From NCBI RefSeq assembly GCF_026914265.1, contig NC_069133.1, positions 44,799,417 through 44,863,416 of the forward strand: DNA of 64,000 bases. The letters run 5' to 3'. The notes beneath the pieces were generated by a model. That model was not told the origin of the DNA. It did not search any database and was given only the letters and a program-made list of their open reading frames with translations. Positions 47,901-56,894 of the stretch are shown here, piece after piece. The stretch comes from Mya arenaria. Its lineage: Eukaryota > Mollusca > Bivalvia > Myida > Myidae. Made by a program: the position numbers and the translations under genes. Within the stretch, counting starts at the first letter, position 1; the number at the start of each line of letters is the position of its first letter.

Positions 47901-50900
47901 AGAGGCAATAATTTGCATTTTACTCAAGATAGAGTTATCTAACCTGATTAATTAACTTATTGGATACCCTGGTAGTTGGGAACACATGTCTAAAAGTTTC
48001 AATGCAATACATTGAATACACTGAAACATTGACTTAAATGTGGTTACATGCAAAGCCTAACAGAATTTTTAAGTTGAATAATAAAGGGCCATAATTTACA
48101 TTTTATGCAAAAAAAAGTTATCTTAACTGGTTATTTAAGTAGATTGAATGGATGAATACCATTATAGAAAGTGTCAATGCAATACATCAAGTAGTTGCTG
48201 AGCTATGATCCTATGTGAACTCTGTTGGCTCGAACTCCAAGGGACCGGCAAAAATACATCGAGCCTCGGAAAATTTGAGCCAAGCAGGAATGCTTACATT
48301 TAGCATAAAGGAATCTGTCCTTAACATTCACTTCGAGCCATCGAGGAATTTGAGCCAAGCGAGTTCGAGCCAACGGAGTTTGACTGTACTTACAAGCAAA
48401 ACCATAATCAGCATTTCTAAGTTGAATTATAAAGGCATGCTATTTGCATTATATTCAAAGTAGTGTTATCTAACTTGATTAATTAAGAAGGTTGGATAGT
48501 TGGGAATATATATTTTAAGTTTTAATAAATGCAAAATCTTCACCAAGGTGTGACACTGATGCTAGTGTGAGTAGTATAGCTCTCCTTATTCTTTGAATAG
48601 TCAATCTAAAGATGTGTCAATATCACCATTCTAATTTGAGAAGAGATATTATGAATTGTTTACCAGTTGGTAGGGACAGTTAGGTCGCTGATCAGGGCCA
48701 GTTCGTCTATACACTCGATGTGCGGGAACATTTGGCGTGCATGATCCAGGAAGAAAGGCAGCAAGTCCGTCACATGACCTGCCACGATATTCATGCTTGT
48801 ACAATATTGAAAAGTATCCTTCTTTTTTTTTTTTTTTGCATTGCATGTCATATCAGAACGGTATCAAGTAAGTGGAGGTTAATATGCAAGCTAAACATTC
48901 AATAAGCAGGGTGCGGATAATTATTTCAATATACATATGCTACTTATTGCAGGAAAACCTAGACGATATGGTATAAAACACAAATTACAACCAACTCTTG
49001 TGATTTAAGTCATACCTAATCTGCGCTTCACACTCATGGTGTATTATTTCAATAATAATAGAAAACTGGGGCACTCATACCCTGGTAAATACTTTTCAGT
49101 TGATAAATAATTTTGGTAGTAAATTAAAGAACAACCCATAACATAAGATGCATGTTAATAATTTGTGATGACAATTAAAATCAGATTATGATAAACCTAG
49201 ATACAATGTAATTACCTAGTTTGTTTAATGCATTGAGTCCAAATCCATGTGCATTTGTTTGTCCTAGGTTATCATGTCACTTGTTTATCTCTCCATTGGT
49301 TTAACAGTTATGAATATTTATATCAGGATGGTTCTGTACCATGTCGTTTAACATACCAGTACTTATCTATTACATGTAGTTCAGACCTGCGTTGTTGTCA
49401 ATGTCTTTGAGCGCAATATGGAGGGCGGGAGGCAGGGGGTTGGACTTGAGGCAGTAGCGCATAAATCCCTGCATACTCTGCTCTATAACATGGCCTGCAA
49501 CATATACAATATTCAAAGTTTATCTTGAAAGAGTCTGGCCCCAATTTCTTAAACAATCATAAATCCCTTATAACAAGATCAAGCTTAGCTTACTATTTTG
49601 TTTTTGTATAAATTTTCTCCTTTTAATGAAATTTGAGAGTCTTAAAGGAAATCATTTTAAAGATAGTTACAATAAACTGTAATGGTTAGGTTAACTGTAT
49701 CAAGTTTAAGCAAGTAATTTAGCGGGATGAAATATGATACTTGAACCTGTTTTGATTAAATTATTTTGAGAAATTGGGGACAACATAGTTTTAATCAGCT
49801 TTCAGAATTAAACTTTAAAATGAACTAGTTCAACTACTTGGCATAAAATCAAAAGCCCTTCTATATTAAATAACAAATTTGAGCAAGCCAGAAAATCATT
49901 CTACTAGTGCAGGGCCTGCAGACTTGTGCTAATTTCAAACAACAGCATTATGACATTGATAAGCCTTTTACAATCCAGTTCATTCATCTTCATAAACACT
50001 GGCACTTCTGTTAGATTTCACTTTATCTATAACATGTTCATGTAATTTATACCAGATTCTCAGTGGTCGAAGCACAAAACCACAAGCCCTGCACTGTTAA
50101 TATGCTTTTCGGGCTTGCTAAAATTCTGGGTTTTATACAGCAGAACTTGTACAAAGATGTAATACCAAGCAATAATATATGAATTTGGGCCTGTTTATCA
50201 AAAAGAGTAATTTCAATGACAGGATTTTTCAAAATTTGAATTGAAAGTGTTCTGTCATATTCATAACCTATGTCAAGACAGGAAACAAATACTGTGTATA
50301 GAACAGGAGTGCTAAGGAGCGGACGCCAATGCTGGTCTGTTTTTTTCAGTATCAAAAAGGGGCATAACTCAAAAATTATTACAGCCAGAGTTATACTCCT
50401 TGCTGTACATATATCTTATGTCTCTGACAGCTTTGGTACCAGGTTTTATTTTGAAAATCTTGAATAATTTATATAGTTACGGCCAAATTAAGGTTAAAAC
50501 AACAACTTACCAGTGATATTTTGACTCTCTGCTTGACTTTGAACAGCCTTGTCCAATCTGAACTGTGTAAGGACTTTGGCAATAGTTTCTGAAAGTAAGG
50601 TGAGATTACTACACTATATCACTATACACATATTGATTAGATAAAATGCCAATCATAAGAAGGCCCGTTAATCATTAATGTTCTTTGAAGTGTCATTTTT
50701 TTATCTATTTTCAAGCAGTTGTATGTTTGAGTAAAATCATTCAGACTACTCTTAATAATTATTTTAATTAAAAAAAATAATATTTTACTGTAATAACATC
50801 AAATATTTACATATCATGGACATCAGAGCCATTGTTAAAGCATGTGTTATGTTGAAAATGATCCAACATATTTTCAGTTGTGGTGCCAAGCACTAGAAAA

Positions 50901-51673
50901 TGGACGTGAATGTTGAGTATGGTCTATGTTTTTCCTTTTTAGAGAATTGGATGCCTATTTCTTTAAATAGAAAGAAACAGACTATACTCATGGTGAACAT
51001 AAATTTTCTAGGGTTTTACACCACAATGTAAAACAGTTGGAGCATTTTATGTTCAGCTCAAAGTCCACCCTGAATGAATACATGTATTAAATTTTGGAAG
51101 CAACATATTTAATTACATGTACAAATTGTACAGTTTTTGGTGTTAATTGCATATATATAAAAACATAACAATTTTACATTGTAGTGAGTGACATTTAGGA
51201 ATTATTATAACTTAAACATACAAAGGTTGAACTGATGAACAGTGATAGAACAAAATAAAACAAAAAACCATCTACTTTCTTTTATTTATAAAGATATTAC
51301 CTTTTATCTTTACACAGTCACATCTAAGACTGTCACATCAGTTATTCAAACCTGACTCCAAGATCTCATTACATCAATTACCTTTTGACAGCTTGCCGGC
51401 GAGTTCTTCACCAAGATCATTTTCCTTGGTGTCTATGTTTGGTTCAACTACGGCTGGCTTGAAAAGCTCCATGACTGTCGGTGGAGTGACAATAGCTGGA
51501 GCACTCTTCTGACCCTTAACCTGGCGGCCATGCTTGCTGATGTGTTTGCTTTTGGATCTGTTTGCAATATGTCGGTTGTGACAGAAAAGACACAATCTGG
51601 AGTCCACAGCTCCTGTCAAAGCTGGCCCATAGTTGTGTGGTATATGTAAAGTTCGAAGTTGTCTCAAAAACAT
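32996..51673 (-). CDS. SUPV3L1: Mitochondrial ATP-dependent RNA helicase SUV3 (15 coding exons)
   Basis: Exons in transcript order: 51673-51382, 50588-50511, 49494-49387, 48778-48664, 47510-47342, 46219-46108, 45460-45288, 45059-45008, 43129-43001, 41688-41595, 40993-40774, 38847-38767, 37763-37587, 37239-37091, 34118-32996. All have AG/GT borders and compatible phases, giving 1023 codons. SUV3 is an NTP-dependent helicase of the mitochondrial matrix that works with PNPase in RNA turnover. Landmarks: basic N-terminus suited to mitochondrial import; Walker A GPTNSGKT (214-221); DEIQ (298-301); [11 protein letters not shown] in exon 10; QIAGRAGR (474-481); the SUV3 C-terminal region WLSYRF..., and a conserved end ([19 protein letters not shown]). 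Start: ATG at 51671-51673; no upstream in-frame ATG was seen. Human SUV3 is 786 residues. The excess is mainly an acidic Ser/Thr-rich insertion in the last exon, with a ~28-residue imperfect repeat (STEDED...[12 protein letters not shown], about 775-830). Introns hold several tandem arrays, two of which copy splice acceptors. Confidence 0.95.
34210..36715 (+). repeat. ~290-bp dispersed repeat split by an array element (SUPV3L1 intron 14)
   Basis: Left part 34140-34290 (AAAAACTACAGAAACAAGCT ... GGCACTGGGTAAAC) and right part 36520-36715 (AAAATCACAAACAAGAAACA ... GGTACCGCCTTCGAACGGTC) are contiguous in the other copies at 55075-55300 and 60665-60955. Here they are separated by the 2.2-kb array element, which fixes that element's approximate ends. 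Confidence 0.8.
34295..36519 (+). mobile_element. Array element copy 1: ~181-bp units between defined ends
   Basis: The element begins ACAAGAGCTGTCACAGTATG and ends CGGACGGTGCGATTTTAATA then TGCCCACCTTTGGGGTCATAA, where TATGCCC and GGGGTCATA can pair as a terminal hairpin. Inside are about 11 tandem units of roughly 181 bp with CCTATACTCTATGTCCTTAT, GCGACACGTCGTCTTGGTAT and CAAACACATGTGGCAAGTTA. It lies in intron 14 of SUPV3L1. The same ends and units recur at 43306-44625. Non-coding; the short frames in it are repeat artefacts. Confidence 0.85.
38456..38727. mobile_element. Candidate hAT-like MITE
   Basis: Ends CAGGGCTTCTAAAA at 38456 and the complement ending TTTTTAGAAGCCCTG at 38727 form a ~14-bp TIR around a 272-bp non-coding body. 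CAGGG ends are common in hAT elements. A clear 8-bp target duplication was not found. It sits in intron 12 of SUPV3L1. Confidence 0.5.
38767..40300 (-). repeat. 84-bp tandem array made from the SUPV3L1 exon-12 splice acceptor
   Basis: About 18 copies of an 84-bp unit. The last (38767-38847) is the functional exon 12. The others lie upstream in intron 11. On the minus strand each unit has about 33 nt of intron end (TGCACTATTTCTCCCACAG) plus about 51 nt of exon start ([17 protein letters not shown]). The consensus unit is exactly 28 codons with no stop in the exon frame, so neighbouring copies form continuous frames. One of these (38716-38955) runs from copy 2 straight into exon 12. Individual copies carry small indels and altered acceptors (for example TTGTTGGAG, GAGAGACGT). 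Confidence 0.93.
41885..42392. repeat. 24-bp minisatellite in SUPV3L1 intron 9, about 20 copies
   Basis: The unit TTGAATGGTTAAGATATGAA GATC repeats about 20 times with TTAAG/TTCAG and GACTA/GAAGA variants, between exons 9 and 10. It shows no resemblance to the adjacent exons. Confidence 0.9.
43124..43247 (-). repeat. 29-bp tandem duplication of the SUPV3L1 exon-9 splice acceptor, four copies
   Basis: The unit GGCTCACTGCATACAAGGAA GCAAATTAA (plus strand) repeats four times from 43124 and a partial fifth follows. On the minus strand every unit is TTTGCTTCCTTGTATGCAG followed by TGAGCC, i.e. the exon-9 acceptor with its pyrimidine tract and first exon bases. The copy nearest the exon (AG at 43131-43130) gives the correct phase. 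Using an outer copy would add 29, 58 or 87 nt and meet a stop or a frame change. Confidence 0.93.
43306..44625 (+). mobile_element. Array element copy 2: ~181-bp units (SUPV3L1 intron 8)
   Basis: Same start (ACAAGAGCTGTCACAGTATG) and same end (GACGGTGCGATTTTAATATG then CCCACCTTCGGGGGCATAA) as the 34.3-36.5 kb element, with about 6-7 internal ~181-bp units. The terminal hairpin is better here: ATGCCC pairs with GGGCAT. Units within this copy resemble one another more closely (shared GTATGTGGAACACATGTGG) than those of copy 1, which suggests local homogenisation. Confidence 0.85.
45555..45840. repeat. Dispersed repeat in SUPV3L1 intron 6 (partner in intron 2)
   Basis: CCAATGTCGACTGTTATTTT...CAACAAGGGGCTTAACTTGA and the following CAGAGTTATGTGCCTTGC match 50325-50400 (CCAATGCTGGTCTGTTTTTT...AAAAAGGGGCATAACTCAAA...CAGAGTTATACTCCTTGC). 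Both are diverged copies of one intronic repeat; the short plus-strand frame over it is not a gene. Confidence 0.6.
46290..46530. repeat. Degenerate GTGCATTTT repeat in SUPV3L1 intron 5
   Basis: Irregular short-period repetition of AAAGTGCATTTT and its complement AAAATGCGCTTTT, with alternating orientation. Low complexity, non-coding. Confidence 0.6.
47588..48652 (+). mobile_element. Array element copy 3-like: ~185-bp units, nested MITE (SUPV3L1 intron 4)
   Basis: The element starts at about 47622 with the same AAGAGCTGTCACAG head as the other two array elements, but its internal units differ: about four units of roughly 185 bp with TGCAAAACATCAACTAGAATTT, TTTGCATTTTACTCAAGATA and GAGTTATCTAACCTGATTAA. 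It ends near 48610. The flanks 47589-47621 and 48618-48652 are similar direct repeats (CAATATCACC...AAGAAGAGATA / CAATATCACC...GAGAAGAGATA). A pogo-like MITE interrupts the last unit at 48214-48386. Confidence 0.65.
48214..48386. mobile_element. Short pogo-like MITE nested in an intronic array
   Basis: The right end reads GAGTTCGAGCCAACGGAGTTTGACTG followed by TA. The left end is the degraded complement TGTGAACTCTGTTGGCTCGAACTC preceded by TA. The 173-bp body has further GAGCCAAGC words. Related to the element at 9481-10239. Confidence 0.65.
50290..50470. repeat. Dispersed repeat in SUPV3L1 intron 2
   Basis: Partner of the repeat at 45555-45840, sharing AAGGGGCATAACTCAAAAAT-type sequence and GCCAGAGTTATACTCCTTGC. 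Non-coding. Confidence 0.6.
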
Positions 51674-51689
51674 CTTTATCAGCAATCTG

Positions 51690-52250
51690 GTAAAATTAAA
51701 AGGTAAGAATTTTTTTTGTCCTGCAACTTATAAGCTTATTCTATTAAGGTAAGGTTTATTTATTCTCTGACAGCTCCATTAATTTAAATTAATTTAAAAC
51801 CTCTATGTCAACAGTTTGATGCCTAGAGACCATATGACATCTATGTATCAATCGAAAGGCTCATGAAAGCATTGCATTTGGCTTGCTGATTAAAAAATGA
51901 TCTAAAGAATCTTACACATTTAATTATTAAGGATTTTATGTTTCGATTTTGCTCTTTATTTCTACTGAAATTGTCATAATATTAACTAATATTTATTTTA
52001 AATTTAATTTAGGGCTCATGTGATATTGATGTTTTATAACTTTACATGTCTTGTTTTAGTCAACAATGTATCATGTAATTCTTACCAAAATAAATCTATC
52101 TATTTGGCATTTTTCAAAGGCCAAAAAAACTTTCTTGTAATTATTTTGTTATTATAATTAACTGGGATCAGGCAACCAAAATTCAGTGTAAATCCATATG
52201 TCATCAATTCCATTCCCAGCAGCACCACTAAAAATACTATTCGCCTTCCT
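51690..52250. other. 5' flank of SUPV3L1
   Basis: The promoter and 5' UTR of SUPV3L1 should lie here on the minus strand. The sequence is AT-rich with no CpG-rich island, clear TATA box or other feature I can support. Confidence 0.4.
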
Positions 52251-52252
52251 GG

Positions 52253-52406
52253 AGCAACATTAAATGGGTGTCCTGTGCACATTAAAGAACCTGGGTAGAT
52301 CTAACCAGGGTTATGTTCTGTCTGTCCAGAGCGACATTAAATGGGGGTCCTGTGCACATTAAAGAACCAGGGTAGATCTAACCAGGGTTATGTTCTGTCT
52401 GTGCAC
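52253..52406. repeat. 77-bp direct tandem duplication
   Basis: Two copies of a 77-bp unit with ACATTAAATGGG(T/G)GTCCTG, CACATTAAAGAACC, AGATCTAACCAGGGTTATGT differ at a handful of positions. Non-coding. Confidence 0.9.
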
Positions 52407-52409
52407 TAT

Positions 52410-54010
52410 GTTCCAAAAACTTTTTATGACAAACAATCTTATCAGGCTTCCCCTGAATGGGCCTTGCCCGAGTGCGAGTATAAATTAATTAAAAACCACC
52501 ACCACACGGCAGTCACCTAAAGTTTAGGTCACATGCACATGTTCATCAGTGTGAAGTACATGTAGTTGGGAATATCTGAATAAATCCATTTATGTGTTAC
52601 TTGCATATTCAATTAAAGTACATTTTTTACATATACCTTATACACTTAAACAAAAAGGTTTTAAGTTTTAACAAAAATAAGTTCTAAAAGTAAAAAAAAT
52701 CACAAAAAATATTACCAATCGTCCCTTAATGAATTTAAACTTTCACTTCAATCCAAAAAACCGGATTAAATCAAACATTGCACTAAGTAATTCAAAATAT
52801 TTTTAACACTAAATAATACTTATTTTGACGAAAAGTCCTATTTTGGTTAATTAACATTGGTGATATTGTTTATGGTCGCGAATTTATGTGACAGTGTTGA
52901 TAAAATACGATGCCCTACTGAGTTGGTGCTAAAACCCGGTATCCGGTATCGACATTGGGAAAAGCCGGTATCACATTGTGTGGTACCGAATTATTGCTAG
53001 GTCCCGTATCATAGATACTTTAAAAAATGACGTCCACAATATTCTATATTGAGTTTAAATTTGTTAAAAACCAGTATACGGGTTAAAAGCATATTCTAGT
53101 ATACCTATATGTTAAAAAGAAAACAAAATGGACGTAAAAGGTGATACTTCCAGCTTAATGGGCTTACACGAAACTCAGAAAAATTCTCTCTTCAAATTAC
53201 ACCACAAAAAAGTTTTCACGCACCATTCAAAAAATAATGCTGCACTTTCATCCAAACTATTTAAAGACCGATTTGACTATTAACATAATCTGAATCACTG
53301 CGCGCATATCCATGACAACCACGAATTATCACATATCCATACGCATTTATTTTCACTACGCAAAAAAGAGTTCCAGCAAAAAAATACTTTTTTACTCTAT
53401 TTTGTTTATCTGAGGTGGGAGAAAAAGCATCTACCATAGCCGCTCGTGTTAGATAGGCTCATACATCCCAAACCTCGTTTCAGCAAAACACCCTACGCTC
53501 GGGTCAGGATGAACCTATCTTACACTCTTGGCAATAGAAGATATTTATATTCTAGCATGGTTAAAGTTTTGGATCTACTTATCTGAGATGGGAGGAATAG
53601 GTATCATTCAACATTTAACAGTGTTTTAAAGTTTTTTGTAATGAAAAAAAAACAGCGACGAAATTGTTAACAGATTCAAACAAGTTTTGGTCATAACAAT
53701 AAATAATTCTCTGTTTAATGATAATTAGAATTTTTTTTTTCGAGTTATCCAAATTTATCCAAATCCATATATGAACAACATGTTTTTAATATATAATATG
53801 TTACCCAGCAAGTTCCCAATGCACATTAAGTTATTAACATTCTGCATTGACTACCTCAAGGTCAAGGCCATTTCAAGGTCAAAGTACGAAAACGCCTACA
53901 AAAATTTGTGATTTCCGGTATAATTTTGTAGTATTATGCTAATACAAATTTGTATCAAATTTGGAATTAATAAATGTAAATTAAATATATTTCTTTACAT
54001 TAACTTACTT
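52410..54010. other. No gene seen
   Basis: AT-rich intergenic sequence. A CCGGTATC-rich patch lies at about 52930-52990 and a CAAGGTCAAGGCC cluster at about 53860. No exon is recognisable. Confidence 0.5.
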
Positions 54011-54014
54011 TTTT

Positions 54015-54420
54015 ATGGAATCTTAAACGTAATTAAGTGAACTACCCAGATATGGTTAGAGTAAGGACCCTCATATAATATGTCCATTATGACCTCCACA
54101 TGGCATTGAGTACTAGTGTTAATGCAAGAGCTGCACATGGGTTTGGTTGGCTTTGAATGGGCTTTATGGTTACCCAAATGTGTAGTATTTGGCACTGAAA
54201 AGGCCTTATGTGAGAAACACATGGGTTTATTTAGCTGTGAATGGGCTTAATCACGGGTTGCCAACATGTGGTGTATTAGGCATTGAGAATGCTTTATGAC
54301 AGCTGCACATGAGCTTGTTTGGTTTAAAATGAGCAGTATGGTTACCAAATGTGGCCAGATTAGCTCTTAATTAGAGATACACATGCGGTTGTTTGTCTCT
54401 GAATGTGCTTTATTGTAGTC
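54015..54420. repeat. Diverged ~85-90 bp tandem repeat, about four copies
   Basis: Copies share GCACATGGGTTTGGTTGGCT / TTGAATGGGCTTTATGGTTA / CCAAATGTG with many substitutions. Non-coding. Confidence 0.6.
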
Positions 54421-54424
54421 ATAA

Positions 54425-55070
54425 TGAAAATGATAGAGAACTGGACTGGCTTAAGTTTAGAGTCTGAATTTGTGTTTATCTATGACTATGCTTGACTGTA
54501 GCTACAACAGGAATAGTCAGGTCCTGGAAGGGTTTGTTCAGAAGTCGGCTTGACTGTAACCACAATAAGGATACAGGGGGCCGCTGGAGACATATTGTGT
54601 TTTCAAAAGACAATTTAAAATCGCACCCTTAATTGGTTTGAGGAATTCAGTGGACTTATAGAAACACGTTTTGGCTTTCTAATAACTGTTTCGACCTGAA
54701 AAGAGCCACGCTTGAGTCCGTTTATCAGGTACAGACCAGTTACTACTGTGAGAGACCACGAACAACTGCCGCTAGTGGGTATCACACCCATAATCCCTTT
54801 GGGGAGAGGTGGACACATATGCTACTAGACCGTATGCAAGTAGTGTCTCTAGTGGGAATCAAACCCATTATCTGTATAAAATGGTCAATTAAAAGCTCAA
54901 ATATATAAATTTGAATAAGGAAGGTAATAAGAGAAGGATACGGCCATGCTTATTGCATAGTTCGGTTACTAACAGTTCCTACATTGTATCATTCATACCG
55001 TTATATGTAACGAATTGTCCTTGAATTTTAAAGTTTACCCATTTATTAAAATTTGAGTAGATTTTCCAAT
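54425..55070. other. No gene seen
   Basis: Unassigned. A moderately GC-rich stretch at about 54620-54800 is open on the minus strand but resembles no protein family. Confidence 0.4.
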
Positions 55071-55074
55071 ACTT

Positions 55075-55300
55075 ATGTGAAAAACTACAGAAACAAGCTC
55101 AGTAGCCAAAAGTTTAAACATAAACCCCGTTTAATAGCACAGGGTACAAGCCAAAGACATAGGACACACAAAAAATACAAACAAGAAACATGAAACAACA
55201 GCACAAAACTCCACAAACAGCACAGTGCATATATACTATATAAAAAAACAAGGTATGTTTATCAATGATTGTTAGGTACCGCCTTGGAACGCCAAGTTCT
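55075..55300 (+). repeat. Dispersed ~290-bp repeat, second copy
   Basis: AAAAACTACAGAAACAAGCT ... CACAAAACTCCACAAACAGC ... GATTGTTAGGTACCGCCTTG matches the copies at 34210-36715 (split) and 60665-60955. Confidence 0.8.
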
Positions 55301-55379
55301 CCATATCGACAAGTATAGCAAAAAGGAGCCTCGCCCCCTTACGACCATGTTTTTTTACGAATCAACGAATTACGAACTT

Positions 55380-55700
55380 GTTAACAGGGTCACCATAGGA
55401 GCATTTCTGCGAAACTATGTTGAGTCGGGCAAGCGGTTTCTGATAAGAAGATTTTCAAAATGGTTCCTTTTGTTTGCTATGGCAATCGGTGGCATGGAAG
55501 CACTTGTATTGAAAAAGAATCAGGAAGGGGATCACCCAAGGCACATTTATGCGAAGTTTACTGGAAATTGTGCCAGTGGTTAAGGAGGTGTTGTTTGAAT
55601 GAAAATGTTGATAATGCACGACGGACGGACGATGGACAATTACCTTATCACAATAGCTTACGCTTGGCAATTTGTGCTCATGTAAGCTTATCTCCGTAGC
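55380..55700 (+). mobile_element. Non-autonomous element 3' part with terminal hairpin
   Basis: The segment has GATCACCCAAGGCACATTTA, a GACGGACGGACGATGG tract, and ends with AGCTTAC...GTAAGCT, which can pair as a hairpin around GCTTGGCAATTTGTGCTCAT. A GGACGGACGG tract followed by a terminal hairpin resembles the array elements inside SUPV3L1. No protein is encoded. Confidence 0.5.
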
Positions 55701-55709
55701 CTACGAAAT

Positions 55710-56034
55710 TGGGGATAAGTATTAAATACCATTAAATATGCCCAACTGTTTGTAATAACTGTATAAGACATTTTTATTGCTTTAATGTGTTTAAGCAATT
55801 GTTAGTTTATAACGGTTCTTATCAAACATATTGTAATTTATTTTACAATAGTAATGTTGGGTAGTCCATTTTGATCACTGACCACGCGACACCAATAATT
55901 GATGTTAAAGTATATGCTAATACCATCTTGAGAATCTGTTTTAAAAAGTAATTGATAGCTACGGATTTTCGATATATATGCTAAATTAGTTGAAAAATAC
56001 AAACATTCATACACTATCTTTAATATTGAAGGTC

Positions 56035-56037
<3 letters not shown>
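55710..56037. other. No gene seen
   Basis: AT-rich sequence between two mobile-element remnants; nothing recognised. Confidence 0.6.
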
Positions 56038-56080
<43 letters not shown>

Positions 56081-56890
56081 GCTTTATTTACCGAAGGTTA
56101 CACATTTAGACATAAGAAAACATGTATTCTAATTTTCAATATGACCTTCAAAGTAAAGAAACAGGAAAAGCATTATTCTTGAACATAGGTCACCTGTCAA
56201 TGTTAAAACTAGAAAGATACATTTACATAATTATAAAATTATTAAACATTCTGTTAATTAATGCATTCAAACTAAAACATTCACTGACAGACACTCAGAC
56301 ATGACTATAAATTAAACATATACATATGTTAAAGAACCTGTAAAAAACTTATCATTCACACACTAAATGAAGCTTATAACTTCCTTTGAACGTTTTAAGG
56401 ATTTTCAAGGTACGTATATGTGTAGGAATGTCATTCCATATATTTTTGCTATAATTTGTGAATGATGTTTCCATGTATTTAGTACGAGGTGTTTATCTGT
56501 AAGACAAGATCTTTGTTTGATACTGATCTTAACTGGTATCTTTTATTGCCAGAGAACCTTACAATATCTGCCAAATATGATGGGGCCTTGTTATTCATAA
56601 TTTTATATACCAGGACAGCATAGTGGTATTTGCATCGGTCTGAAAAACTCAAAAAGCCATTTTAATTCTTGGAATAGGCCTGACGATGGTGTTCGCATCG
56701 GTTTATTAAGTATTATTTTTGCAACTCGTTTCTGTAGTATATTTATCTTATTCACATAGTTTCTTGTTCCTTTGCCCCAGACCGTACATCAGTAGTCAAA
56801 TATGGGCAATATATATGCGTTAAAAACATGACTTTCTTTCAGAAATTTAAAATACAATCTCTTAAAACATCTGCGGTATGTAACTCACTC
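56038..56890 (-). mobile_element. 3' end of a decayed LINE retrotransposon (RT C-terminal part)
   Basis: On the minus strand, from about 56885 down, the sequence reads FKRLYFKFLKESHVFNAYIL and then LPIFDY(stop)CTVWG, KLQKR-like LQKRVAKIILNKP, then, after a frameshift, VYKIMNNKAPSYLADIVRF and LRSVSNKDLVLQ, and after another shift FTNYSKNIWNDIPTHIRTL. This order (P-x-x-DY, RVAKII, aPsYL, nlRS, iWNdiP) is the C-terminal part of non-LTR reverse transcriptases of the Jockey/CR1 type. At least one stop and two frameshifts make it inactive. The element ends at an (ATT)n tract at 56038-56082 (plus strand AAT), a common 3' tail of such LINEs. Confidence 0.82.
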
Positions 56891-56894
56891 GGAA

